A stretch of 64,000 nt of DNA from Zymoseptoria tritici IPO323 (lineage: Eukaryota; Ascomycota; Dothideomycetes; Mycosphaerellales; Mycosphaerellaceae), in assembly GCF_000219625.1 (NCBI RefSeq), contig NC_018216.1:3410001-3474000 (forward strand). The letters are read 5' to 3'. Positions 1 through 10,597 of the stretch are shown piece after piece. Position 1 is the stretch's first letter; every line of letters begins with the position of its first letter. The notes beneath the pieces were generated by a model, which did not search any database, was not told the origin of the DNA, and saw only the letters and a list, made by a program, of their open reading frames with translations. Position numbers and translations under genes: made by a program.

Positions 1-53
1 GTGATCTCCAATCAGTATGCCGAAACTTCCTCGAGAGAGATCAGGCCACTTAC

Positions 54-759
54 CCAAATCGTCACCTTGCTCTTATCACCTCCAAAAGCCTCAATGTTCT
101 CCTGCAACCAATGAAGGCCCAGTCTTTGATCCTTCAAACCCAGGTTGGTGTTACCACTTCCACTGATCTCAGGTCCTGCAACGAAGCCCCAGACTGCGAG
201 TCGGTAGGCAATGCTGACGAAAATGATGGGCTTCCCAATCTTGACAGAGTTCTCCACGATCAACGAGCCATTGTACCTCAAGTCGCGTGTACCGCCCATG
301 GTCAGTCCTCCGCCGTGGAACCAGACGCCGATGGGTAGGGACTGGCCCTCGTATCCGGCAGGACGGATGATGTTGAGGTAAAGACAGTCTTCCGAGACTG
401 GGTAGCCGAGTTGATCGCCCTATGATCCGTCAGTACGTCGAGCATTGGGAGATGTCTCAATGTTGACCTACGCCATATCCGAGGCATTCAGGTGCATATT
501 CTTTCGCCTCGATGTGCCCGAAGGACGAGTTGATCGACTGAGGATTTCTGAAGCGGAGCTGGTCGACTGGAGGCTGGGCGAATGGAACACCAAGAAAGTA
601 GTCGTGGTTGTAATGTTCTTGGTGGTAGCCCTCGACGGTTCCGTTCTTGAGGTGAGCAACTGGCTTGGACGAGTAGCTCGGAGGAGTATTTCTTTGAGCA
701 ATAGAAGGGATTGCTGCAGCAAGGCCAGCAAGACCGGCGATGATACCAGCAGATTTCAT
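54..759 (-). CDS. Secreted type-B carboxylesterase/lipase, N-terminal part (cut by window edge)
   Basis: Two exons are visible on the minus strand: 472-759 and 54-419, with a 52-nt GT-AG intron at 420-471. A second intron donor (GTAAGT) lies at 53 and the rest of the gene is outside the window. The protein starts with a hydrophobic signal peptide (MKSAGIIAGLAGLAAAIPS). It then shows family blocks in order: GVPFAQPP, SEDCLYLNI, a GVWFHGGG oxyanion-hole motif, NLGLKDQRLGLHW and NIEAFGGD. These are characteristic of type-B carboxylesterases, which hydrolyse ester bonds, probably outside the cell here. The exon stops just before the expected GESAG nucleophile elbow, so the catalytic serine cannot be checked. 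The ATG at 757-759 gives the signal peptide and is preferred. Confidence 0.9.
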
Positions 760-2615
760 GTTGGCGGACGATCAGGAAAAGAATCAAAGCAGCAGACTTA
801 CAGCAGGCGCATCTTGTGAGGACAAGCGGAGGATCGCATCTTTATACCACCACTCGCATCTCCGCAAACAACGACACGCGAAGGTCGTTCTGTCAATCTG
901 CCGATGTGACGTTCATCGTCATGCGACAGAAGAAAGCAATGCTGTGGAGCAGTCCCGCAGAGGTACCTCCGTTTTAGCGGCGGGCGCTGTGGCATATACT
1001 CCTCCTCGTGGCGGTATCCACACATTCTCCACACTTCGCGCGAGCGATCTGCTGTACTGTATACTCACAGTACTCTCGAGAACATCCTCTGAGTGCTTGC
1101 AAGAGTCCGCTGCTCGTCAGGCGGGAATTCTCGTCATGAGCGTCATGAGCAACACTCGATCTCCCGGTAGTGACTGTCCGAAGATCAACATCACCGCGAC
1201 AGTGCGAAGGCAGAGCCGAGCGAGTATCTCGACATCATTTCGTGACATCGAAATCGTGATATTCGAACTGCCGACTTCGATGATCCTCCTCGGGTAGGGC
1301 AACGGGCATTGACGGCGACCGTCAAAAAGTGGAAAGAGGAGTGAAGTTGCAGCAGATCAGTGACATCGGCTGGCAACCATGCATGGACGACTCGATGTGA
1401 TGTGGGGAATTGCGGAGATGCTTTTGCGGTGCAGGTCAAAACTGGGGTATGAGGTGGATTCGCGGATATTGATTGGGCATGAGGAGATATTGATTGGGGC
1501 TTCATGGGTGGCATGAATGAATTCCTTGTCGCGCTGCGGCTGTGAGATCTTGAGCCTCATTATGGTGAGACATTGGGTCGTAGCCCTGCGAAGACAACAT
1601 ATCCCAGCGATACTCGCGCAGCTGTACGAGGAGCAGGCTCGCGACAAACCTCTCTCGAATTCGAGACGACGCGCTCGACTCGACGTAGAAGTTGCCTCGC
1701 CTCGAGGATGAATGTGAAGTGGATCGTCTCTGGCCGTCAAGTGGGGTCGAGGCACTCCGCTTGCCTTGCGATCACATGGCGGGAGCATGCGCCCGAGAAC
1801 AGCCTATATTCGAGTCAACAGGCAACGCGATGAATCCGCGACCGTGTCGAGATGGGTGAGTGCTTGGAGTATGGAGAGCATCCAATGTCCGACTTCGGTC
1901 GTGGAGAGTCCTGGCCATGCATTGCTCGGCTGCGATTGTGCATGGTTTGCTGCTGTCTGCCATCGAGGTCTGCCGTCGAATAGCTGTGGAGCAATGCCCA
2001 TGTAGATGATGGTTTAGAAGAAGGAGAAGCATACGAGGTTTGGTGGACTTTTGGCACTTGGCTGTGGTTGCTGGTAAGTCTTCAAAGCGTTGTCGTAGTC
2101 CTTTGCTGGGTTAGTGATGACTGAGCGGTATCGTTCGAACCGGGCTTCTACTCAAAGGGCAGTGTATAGCTCATGATCGTTGTCTCTACAACGCTGCCGA
2201 ATGATGAGAACAACGTCAAGCAAAAGGCCGTTCCTCATCCCAGCCACCTCTGCAGCATCATGAAATTCATGGTCAAGATTTGAAGACTCTCGCCTGGATT
2301 TGATCAAGAGACCTTCAACTCCCAGCCACATGAAACGTCCACCTACCAACTGTCTTACTCCTTCCACCCGCTATTCTCAGGCAAGGCGGAACACATTTCT
2401 CGACGACCTTCCTCACGCACTTTTCCAACGTCACTTGCTGTTTGTCCACGACAACATATCAATATCACAAGACTCTGGCAAGACACTGCAGCAGATCAAA
2501 TCTTGCCTTCAGAGTGGAGATTCTTCCCGCCTCGACCGGTGCACTTCGGAACGCTTCCACAAGGGATACTCACCACGAGGACTTCTCTTTTTGATTTCAC
2601 AAGGACTCTCCCAAA
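760..2615. other. Intergenic region between esterase and wall-protein genes
   Basis: This is the divergent promoter space of two genes. Apart from the TATA box at 841-846, no coding region with plausible codon use, splice structure or recognisable domain was found on either strand. Confidence 0.5.
841..846 (-). promoter_or_regulatory. TATA box of the carboxylesterase gene
   Basis: On the minus strand the sequence reads TATAAA about 82 nt upstream of the esterase start codon, a usual place for a fungal TATA element. This is a motif match only. Confidence 0.5.
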
Positions 2616-3545
2616 ATGCACAACCGCAACCCCCAAAGTCGTCGCTTGACCTCTCTCCTCAACCCAACCCTCCTCCTCACCACCTTCACCACCCTAACCA
2701 CCGCCCTCTCCCCCTCGGCCCTCATCACAATCGAATCCTCATCCGGCGGCGCAGGCAACAACCTCTCCAACACAACCCTCTCCATTCCCCTCTCAACACT
2801 CTACACCAACCCCGCCCTCGACATCGCCTCAGCCCTCTACCTGTCCGGAGCCACCGGCGCAGACACCTCCTCCATCACCTGCTATTCATACCAAGACTCT
2901 GATCTCACAAATCCTGGCGGCCAACCCTTTTCACAATTCAAGCCAAGTCGACTGAGCACCAATACCGTCCAAGTCGGCTCCATCGTCTGCAACTCCACCT
3001 CCACATCAATCCCAGATTACAACGCGAACGCGACTGGCGTGACATCGACCCTGCACGCAACCTCAACTCAACTCACCCGCGGTTCCGTCAGCGACGTCCC
3101 AAATTTGGGAGCCAACGTTTCCGTCCCACTGGGTCCCGGACCGGTGATCCTCTCCTCTACACTTTCATCCAACACGTCCAGCACATCCTCTACATCCACA
3201 TCCTCCAACAACGCCACCGCCAGTTCGACATCCACATCCCTCCCCACGGTAACCAACGCCTCCGGCGGCGGTGGACTAGTCGGTCCACCGCGGACCGTCG
3301 TCACGGGCGTCACTTCCATCACGTCCAGCGAATCTCCGGTGGGGGCGATGGTGACGGAGATGAGGACGGAAGTTGTGGTGTCTCCAACGACGACGACGAC
3401 GGGGTCGAGTGTGGAGGGGAGTAGTACTGCGGTGGTACAGGGGAGTCAGGGTGCAGCGGCGGGAGGGAAGAGGATTGGGTCGTGGGCTACGTTTGTGGTG
3501 GCGGGTGGGTTTGGGCTGGTGGGAGTTGTGGTTTTGGCCGGGTGA
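2616..3545 (+). CDS. Ser/Thr-rich GPI-anchored cell-wall or surface protein
   Basis: A single-exon gene encodes 309 residues. An N-terminal hydrophobic stretch (about residues 15-31) acts as a probable signal peptide. A folded-looking region with two cysteines follows (around SITCYSYQD and GSIVCNSTS), with many N-x-S/T sites. A long Ser/Thr-rich stalk then runs from about residue 125 to 285. The C-terminus has a small-residue site and a hydrophobic tail (WATFVVAGGFGLVGVVVLAG), the usual GPI-addition signal. It is probably attached to the plasma membrane or wall. No enzyme motif is seen and the exact family is not recognised. The ATG at 2616 gives the signal peptide; codon bias is strongly C-ending in the 5' half. 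Confidence 0.8.
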   Translation: MHNRNPQSRRLTSLLNPTLLLTTFTTLTTALSPSALITIESSSGGAGNNLSNTTLSIPLSTLYTNPALDIASALYLSGATGADTSSITCYSYQDSDLTNPGGQPFSQFKPSRLSTNTVQVGSIVCNSTSTSIPDYNANATGVTSTLHATSTQLTRGSVSDVPNLGANVSVPLGPGPVILSSTLSSNTSSTSSTSTSSNNATASSTSTSLPTVTNASGGGGLVGPPRTVVTGVTSITSSESPVGAMVTEMRTEVVVSPTTTTTGSSVEGSSTAVVQGSQGAAAGGKRIGSWATFVVAGGFGLVGVVVLAG

Positions 3546-3745
3546 TAACCAGAGCGATATACGATACAGAATAAGAAAAAACAGTTCTCTTGCTTTAAAA
3601 CAATCAATCGTGATATGAATTCTGCTTCGAATGTGCATTACACAAGATAAAACTCGCAGGGACAGATTCTAGACGATCACACTCGCCGCAATCAAATCAT
3701 CAGCAAACGAGCGCTGTTTGATCAGTACATGTCCAAGCCTCTGTC

Positions 3746-4608
3746 TCAATAAAACATCTCCCTCCCCAACCTCCTCCTCTGAGCCTTCACAAACCCATCA
3801 ATCCTCCCTCTCAACCCGTCCGCATCCTTCCACAACTCCCTGAGTCCTTTGCTGACAGTTCCCTTCCTCCTCCCTTCCTCGTCTTTCGTCAACAACACCT
3901 CCACATCCTCGACGAACTCCTCCACTCTGCTGCGCAAGGAGTTGCAGTGCGCGAGGAGTTCCGCGCCTTCGAGTTCCAAAGATGTTGAAGGGGAGGTGGG
4001 TCCATGCTGGGAAGTGGAAAGATTATGGTGCAGAGCGTCGGCCTTTGAGGAAAGAGAGGCGAGAGATCGGTACAGAGTCTTGGAGATGTTCCTCAGGGAA
4101 GTGATGGTTGGGTGGTTTGGTGGCGGTGTCTTTGAGCGCGGGGGTGGCGACCGGTCACGGCTGGGAGACGAGGGAGACGAGGGAGAATCGTGGAGGTCTT
4201 TGAAGCGGTCGGATGCGGTGTAAATCCTGGCGTTGCGTTCAGCGAAGATAGGCGGTTTGGAGAAGAGGAGAAGAGGTGGAGTTACCTTCGCTGCCCGCCT
4301 TGTCTTCGCTGTTCAAGTCTCTGTCTGGCGAAATTGAAGATTACTTTGCCGACCAGAGTAATAGCAGCTTTGACGAGGATACCGCGAGAGTTGCCAGGGC
4401 GCGCGGAGGAAGATTCCTGTCCATGTCTCCTGCTGGACTTCCCATGCTTTCCCCGACGGCGAGGCGGAGATCGATCGATATGATCATTGTGTCGGCCGGC
4501 GGAGTTGCGATGCTTGGAGAAGTTGGGAGTGCGGTCGCTATGGGTCGAGTCGGAGTCGCTGTCTGTCGACCAGGGGTCTTCGCTTTCGGATGGACAAGAA
4601 TCTCTCAT
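3746..4608 (-). CDS. Uncharacterised charged protein with one hydrophobic helix, two exons
   Basis: Exons are 4286-4608 and 3746-4226, joined by a 59-nt intron (4227-4285), giving 267 residues. The frame joins exactly as AG|G. The N-terminus is rich in S, D, R and H. A short hydrophobic/basic helix follows (GILVKAAITLVGKVIFNFA, about residues 77-95). A Ser/Pro-rich linker leads to a C-terminal helical region (ELLAHCNSLRSRVEEFVEDVEVL). The next gene upstream on the same strand has the same layout, so the two may be related or work together, but this is inference. A further ATG at 4728 is in frame; the ATG at 4608 is preferred because the extra residues look like untranslated leader. The function is unknown. 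Confidence 0.65.
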
Positions 4609-4783
4609 GGTTGCTGAGTGGATGTGTCTGGATGCTTCGGATGGTAGAAGTAGGGTTCGTTGCTCGTGTATGAGCAGAATCGAGGGCGGGTATGTATACC
4701 ACCGGTCTGCCTTGCTCGTCGTATGCACTGATGGCGCGAATGATGGCAGTATGGCATGATGCTTCTTCCATTATTTGCTTTCC

Positions 4784-5584
4784 TCAGCTGACGTCGACCG
4801 CCCGCCTCGATCGACTCCTACCCGGCCGCCGTCTGGCATATCTCCTCTCGTCTTCGTCCTCTGAGCTATACCTCTCGCTCTGTGCCGCTCTTGACCTTGC
4901 CCTCTCACTCTTCCCACTCCTCGACTTCGCTCTCTCACTTTGCCCACTCCGAGACTTCGCTCTCTCACTCTGTCCACTCCTAGACTTCGCCTTCTCACTC
5001 TTCCCACTCATCGACTTCGCCCTCTCACCCTTTCCACTTCTCGACATTCCCCTCTCACTCCCCTCCTCCTCCTCCTCCGGCGGCGCCTCAATCCTCCTCA
5101 TCCCCTCATCCTCCTCGCTCTCTTCCCCCCTCTCCGGCGCCGGCGCAATTCTCCTACTCTCCGTAACAGTAACCTCCCTCTCCCACCTCGCCTCCTCCTT
5201 CTCCCTTTCCCTCTCCTCCAATTCCCGTTCCCACCTCTCCTCCTCCCTCCTCCTCTTCGCCTTCGCCTTTTCAAATTCCCTCCTCCTTCTTTTCTGGTAC
5301 TCCGCCTCACTCTCCTCTTCCTTTTTGCGCATCCATGTGGACAGACAGGTAGACACCAACTGGACGAAAACCACGCCCAGCGCGATTTTGCCGATATTCG
5401 CGGCTGCGCTTCTGCTGTTACTGGTCTCGTGAGATGCTGGAGCGGAGCCGGTGCGTCGAGGACGGGCGCCGCGGCGGGGGAGGTGGTCGGCGGAGTGGGC
5501 GGGTCGGTGGGGACGGCGGGATCGTCTGTGGGCGTAATGGCTGTCGGTGTCGCTGTCGTGGCTGTAGTATGATGAGGGCGACAT
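4784..5584 (-). CDS. Uncharacterised protein: hydrophobic helix, charged coiled coil and Ser/Arg/Lys repeats
   Basis: A single exon encodes 266 residues. Residues 1-55 are rich in S, H and R. Residues about 63-80 form a hydrophobic helix (IGKIALGVVFVQLVSTCL) that could be a membrane anchor. Residues 86-135 are a highly charged Arg/Glu helix, probably coiled coil. The C-terminal third carries about five copies of a ten-residue repeat with the core SRSGQSERAK, ending in an Arg/Ser-rich tail. Only 175 bp separate it from the similar gene downstream on the same strand. Low complexity makes homology unclear and the function is unknown. The region has an unbroken frame and a good ATG context. Confidence 0.65.
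   Translation of the reverse strand: MSPSSYYSHDSDTDSHYAHRRSRRPHRPAHSADHLPRRGARPRRTGSAPASHETSNSRSAAANIGKIALGVVFVQLVSTCLSTWMRKKEEESEAEYQKRRRREFEKAKAKRRREEERWERELEEREREKEEARWEREVTVTESRRIAPAPERGEESEEDEGMRRIEAPPEEEEEGSERGMSRSGKGERAKSMSGKSEKAKSRSGQSERAKSRSGQSERAKSRSGKSERARSRAAQSERYSSEDEDERRYARRRPGRSRSRRAVDVS
4905..5047 (-). repeat. In-frame 30-bp tandem repeats inside the preceding gene
   Basis: About five 30-bp units encode the SRSGQSERAK repeat. Units differ by a few bases, and K/Q and K/R exchanges are seen. Copy number is likely to vary between strains. Confidence 0.6.
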
Positions 5585-7582
5585 GGTGGTGGTGAGGTTC
5601 AGGGCGGTTTAGAGGGTAGGAATGGTGAGTGAAGTGGATGTTGGCGCATGTTTCAGTGTTGGTTCGGGGCAAGAGTGAGTCGAAGGAAGGTGATTGCTGC
5701 CTCAGTTGCTCGACAAGGATGTTGTTTCTTCGGATGTGGTTGGCGAGTCAGATGGTTTGCGGGCATGCATGAAGAGCGTCATGATCGACGGCGAGGATGT
5801 TTCTTCTCTTCTTCTTATACACAACAACATGTGATACAATGTATCACTCAAGACATACCTTATTGACGATCTGACACAGTAACCGAATACCTTTGAGCTC
5901 AGTCGGATACGCCTTCAAGGGGACGGGAGCGTTCACATGGAGAACACATATCAGGACTTGCTCAAGAATACACTGCAAGGCTTCAAAATCAATGCGCGGC
6001 ATCGAGAGGCACTGCAGCGTTGAGAGCGGTTCGAAGGAATATATGGCCTGCAAGGGCCATGGCAATGCTATCTGCTCCTACGATACTACAAGCGAGCAAA
6101 CCGGCCGAGTTCGAGATCCATGTGCGTCCATTGCGTCGCAGATCTGACGGTATGCTTGACGCGATACAGCTCCAGCATGCCTTCCGGACGTTCAAAGAGC
6201 TCATTCGGGATGTACGCGGATGCTTTCCAGATGATCCGAATGAATGGGTATGCCAAGTACTCCCTTGTACGATTCAGTATGATGAGTTGGCCTACGGCGA
6301 CGCTGAGCCATTCCAGTTGATCCGGTCGGATTGAGAAGACCCCGGAGTAGTCTGGGTTTACGCTTTCGACTGTCAGGTTTGCGAAGTGGTAGCTACAACC
6401 GCATCAAATTCTGATGGCGGAGTAGAAGACCGACCCGAAGAGAAGCAAAGTAGGTCCCGACAGATCGAGCTCAGCAGCACTGCCTCATTTCTGGACTCGC
6501 CAACGATAGGCCCACTTCTCGAGGATCGGAAGTCAGCACTTGCCAGCTGAGTATCAAAAAGCATCTGAACATGATGCCTGCGGGTACACCACAGTACTCC
6601 AAATACAGCGCCTAATAATTCGTCAGCAGTGCCCACGGACTTCCTCTCTGGGACGCAGAACATACCGCAAAAGCAAGTCTACAGTGCAGAAGACTCGGGT
6701 GCTACCAACGATAAGCGCCATCAGCCATCACCTCCCTCATCTCGCACGACACTTTCCACCCACTTCTCGCGCTACACGGCGTAACTTACATTCATGAGAT
6801 TCTCCAAGCTAGCCGGCGATCCGACCAGAGTGTCGCTGCACGTCACAGTATCGGGACCTCCCTGCCCTCCAGTCACAACGCTGTCATAGTGCTTCAGGAG
6901 CTTGTCCTTCAAATGAGGCGAAGCCTTTGTCAACAATATCGGGGTATTGCTGACATGGGTGCCACGGCAGTTGAAGAAACACGACTTCGTGACGAAGTGC
7001 TGTGTCGTCCGGCTCGAACTACTCGCAGCTGTCTCTTGCTTTCGTGCAACGTGTGCATCTTAGTCGATGTTCGTCGCACTGCAGAGTTGGACGTCAGTCG
7101 TGTCAGTGGCTATACAGTATGGCTAAACGAGCACATGACCTCCGCACGTTTCCCGATGCGACTTTCTCGTTGCGTACTGCTTCGGTTGGTCGTCCTTGCC
7201 TTCTTTCTGCCGGATGCTGAAGACGTGGAATGCGGTCCGCCGAGGTGGGTCTGACGTGGTTGAGCTTTTGAACTGGGCAAGCGAATAAAGCGCGTGGAGG
7301 CGCAACTTTTGGTCCCGTGAAGAGTCCCGGCGGTGGAGAGGCTCAAGTTGGGTGCCGAGTGAGGTTCTATTGCTAGTCAGTCTTGCGAACAGCTCGTGGT
7401 TTCGAAGCAGGATGGGATGAAGGTCGCAAGCTGTGATCCATCAGATTCTTGAATTGAGCTCGAGCTACAGTTGGAAGATTCTGTTGCTTGACAAGATCTC
7501 ACACTCATGTCCTGCACCCAACATCCACCGCTCCACCTAGCATATTCTATCCAACGGCGTCCATCCATTCAGCACCCACACT
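5585..7582. other. Long intergenic region with possible broken coding remnants
   Basis: Most of this 2-kb stretch shows nothing recognisable. On the minus strand between about 6370 and 5846, two protein-like stretches lie in different frames: one with IRPDQLEWLSVAVGQLIILN and ELFERPEGMLELYRVKHTV, then after a stop one with RIDFEALQCILEQVLICVL. They may be a decayed gene or an unsolved spliced gene. No family could be named. Confidence 0.25.
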
Positions 7583-8137
7583 CTACTTCCTCCCCTTCCC
7601 CTTCACCCCCTTTCCCACCGGCAGCGGCACACCCCTAACAGCCTCCTCCAACCCCACCCTCTTCTCCCCCAAATTCCTCTCCGCATTCTCCACCTTCTCA
7701 AACTCATGCTCATTCGCTCCCATCGCCTTCCCCGGCCCCATCCCCACTTTCTTCCTCATCCCACCCATCAACATCTCAAACCTCTTGAAACCCGTCTCAA
7801 AGCCGTCCACCTCAAGCTTGAACACCCGCCAATCCTCGAGCAGGGCATTATAAGCTGCGAGCTGGGTCTCATGCTGGCTGGGAGGTGCATCTTGCCCACG
7901 CTCGAAGAGTGGGTCGCGAGCGGATTGGGGGGTGGTGGGTGATGGTGTGAGTTGAGCTCGGCCGGCGAAGGCGATTGCTCTGTCGCGGAGGCGGGTGGCT
8001 TCGGCATCGAGGGATCGGGCCTCGGATTGGAGGATTTCGAGTTGGCAGGCGGTGCGGCGGGAGGCTGGGATCGCAGGTCTTTTCGTGAGCCGCTCGCGCA
8101 GTTTCTCTTGAAAGGACAACTTGTGTGGGGTGCTCAT
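7583..8137 (-). CDS. Small basic coiled-coil protein of unknown function
   Basis: The gene encodes 184 residues from the ATG at 8137; an in-frame upstream extension has no better ATG. The N-terminus (MSTPHKLSFQEKLRERLTKR) is amphipathic. A helical region follows (CQLEILQSEARSLDAEATRLRDRAIAFAGRAQ). The C-terminal half is helical and ends in a Gly/Lys-rich tail (PVGKGVKGKGRK). No signal peptide or membrane segment is seen. It lies 370 bp downstream of the Zn2Cys6 gene on the same strand. The family is not recognised. Confidence 0.6.
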   Translation of the reverse strand: MSTPHKLSFQEKLRERLTKRPAIPASRRTACQLEILQSEARSLDAEATRLRDRAIAFAGRAQLTPSPTTPQSARDPLFERGQDAPPSQHETQLAAYNALLEDWRVFKLEVDGFETGFKRFEMLMGGMRKKVGMGPGKAMGANEHEFEKVENAERNLGEKRVGLEEAVRGVPLPVGKGVKGKGRK

Positions 8138-8507
8138 CGTTTGATATTGGGGGAGGTGTTCTGGAGTATTGAATGTGAGGTTTTGGTCGCTTGAACTTGC
8201 AGGATGTGTTGGGGCAGGATTGCTGGACCGCGAAGCCTTGATCCAGGTTTTTGCGTCGATGACAACATTCACGGCAGCCGAATGGTGACATGTGCGATGT
8301 TGAGCTCATGATGCCACGAATTGGCGGGTATGACATGGTGTCAGTCGACGACTGTCCTGTCGTGGGAGCAAGCAGAAACATGCCGTTGCTCTCGATGCCG
8401 GTACTTTTCTTCTCCATGACCCTTGCCGGATACAGTCGAGAAGACTCGGGCAGATACAATGAAGCAAGCTTCGAAGTTGCACAAATGACATCGTATGATG
8501 CATTGTA
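8138..8507. other. Intergenic spacer between two minus-strand genes
   Basis: This 370-bp spacer holds the 3' end of the upstream transcription-factor gene and the promoter of the small basic protein gene. No other feature was recognised. Confidence 0.5.
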
Positions 8508-10597
8508 TCATCGAGTCGGAGCATTGTGATTCTTCTGCCCGAGAGCCTCTTTCTTCGCCGCCTGCACCGACTTCGAGCTTTCCGGGAGCGACTGTACCGC
8601 GCGGTGTAAAGTCGAAAGTATGCTTCGGTGCGAGTCGGCAGTCAAAGTTCCCGCCGCGACATCTCGGTCAATTGCACGACGCATCAGCTCCACAGCAGCC
8701 AGTACATGGTGAGGGTACGGATCGATGACCAGCAGAGGTACCGTGAGACGTTCTGCGCTCGAATTCGTGCCAAGCTGGCCAACTTCGTCGTTCAGAGCAA
8801 TGGCGTATGTCGTTTCGAGCCCGAAAGCCAATGCTGTGAGGAGGGAACTTTCGGCTTCGGTCCGGGCTGGGAGGAGTCTGGGAAGGAGATATTGCCATTG
8901 CGGCGTTTCGACGGCGTCGGTGACGAGGAGTACTGAGAGATGGTAGTGGAGCATGAGTACGTCTGTGTATGAATGTCAGCAGGGGAGAATGTGCCAGATC
9001 TTGAACCACCTACACCATCGCAGCTTTGTCTCCTGGCTCAGAAAGTGTATCCTCCTTTGACAAGAGTTTAACAGATCCCGATAAGTGCGATTGAACTGAT
9101 CAACCGCATCAATCACCGCTTCGCATACTTTGTTGACCGTCGCATCCTCGTGGCCATCACGTAGTGCCTCTCGGAATACAGCCGAAAGCTTCCACATCAA
9201 CAGTTTGAAGGCTGATGCGGCCGCTATCACCATATTCGCCTTCGACTCTGAGATCTCCAGGCCGTCGGTGTGCCAGTCCTTCTGAACCATACTGTGAAAA
9301 TGGTCTGTGCAAGACTTGACGAGACTCCAGCACCGGTCACGTTCGTAGCCGAATAGTCCAGACCAGAGTACCGGTCTTGAGCTCAGAGTCAGGGAAGCTG
9401 ATGTGTCGAACGTCAAGGCCGCCCAGTGAGCGATGTTCTCAGCGTTGATGAAGCTGTTGGTATGCACCTCATCCGGACGGAGAGCGAAGGCTTTGGTGAC
9501 GATTGGTGACACTTTTGCGCCGCTGAATTGGAGGCTTTTCTGCCTGACTCGTAGCATGTAGACTTGCTGTAGAGCTGACTGTACACAGACAGGACCCGAC
9601 AGGCCATCATGTTCTTCCTCATCGGAGATGCCGACTGGTATGGGCGTCAGGCCGAATAAGTAGAGCGTCAGTACTGATCGGTAAGAAGTGCGGTTCTGCA
9701 CCTTGAGCATGTCTGCCCGAGCTTCCCTCCAATATCTGCGAGCGAGGGAGTGCGCCGCTGCCACGCTGGCACCGGAAGTGCACACGAGAGGAAGCCATCG
9801 AGCGGCGTACGCTTTGATGACAAGTTCGAGCGACTCTCGGATCCGCGAGTCGCTCGAGAGCTCGATGTTTCCAGTGTATGTTCGATGAGCGGCAGTGTCG
9901 GGTTCTTCGGTCATCCATTTGTCGAGCTGAGCGCAAAGGGCGGAGATGCTGACGAAGCTTTCCGATATACTCTCGTCGCCGAAGACAAAGGGACAGCTGT
10001 ACCGACACATCCAATTCCCGAAGATGGTTTCCCATACCCGTGAGTAGATGGATTCAAGCCAGCGCTCGTCGATGAGGTCTTGATCGGTGGTTGAGTAAGA
10101 CGAAGGTGTGTTGCCGTATAGTTGAGGAGATTGCCGTTCGTGCCTGCAATGCTGTTAGCTGGTAAAGAAGCGTGACTGCTGGGCGTCGTTGCGTACTCCA
10201 CAACGCTACTCTTGGACGCCGCCCTCGACGATGCATCAGCATCGCTTGCTGGAGAGACCTGCGAGTACCTCCTGTCGTCGCCGCCCACTGCACTTCCCTT
10301 ACGAGCACGTTTCACTCGCGGTTTGCTTGCATCGCCATTTTTGATCTTGTCCATCCACTGGCATCGACTTCAACATCAGCTTGAGCAGGCATCATCATGA
10401 TCAGACCCATCAGGGCGAATGATGCATATGCTCACCTCATAAGTGCACGCCCGTTGACGATTGTGACATCTCACACACTTGTTGGTGGCATCAACACTGG
10501 GTCCAGACTCATCGGCGGGTCGCTTCTCGCAGGCGACTCGGGCAGAACGGCAGGCATCGCAGCTGCTGAACTGGACCCGACGCGGCACCTTCTCCAT
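8508..10597 (-). CDS. Zn2Cys6 fungal transcription factor, four exons
   Basis: Exons are 10436-10597, 10197-10357, 9014-10143 and 8508-8962, with introns of 78, 53 and 51 nt; all frames join and give 635 residues. The binuclear zinc cluster lies at residues 13-51 (C13, C16, C23, C41, C44, C51; spacing CX2CX6CX17CX2CX6C). It is followed by a basic linker (KPRVKRARKG). The large C-terminal part resembles the regulatory region of fungal-specific factors, for example KLRWYVLMLHYHLSVLLVTD across the last splice site. It should bind DNA in the nucleus as a pathway regulator; its targets are unknown. The start is the first ATG before the cluster; an earlier in-frame TTG was ignored. Confidence 0.85.

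Noticed and set aside
740..1297. 185-codon plus-strand open frame
   Set aside because: It overlaps the start and promoter of the esterase gene in antisense, has no domain and no sensible splice structure.
4692..5432. 246-codon plus-strand frame rich in Leu/Ser
   Set aside because: It is the mirror of the Arg/Lys/Glu-rich repeat gene on the minus strand; the Leu/Ser richness is a by-product.
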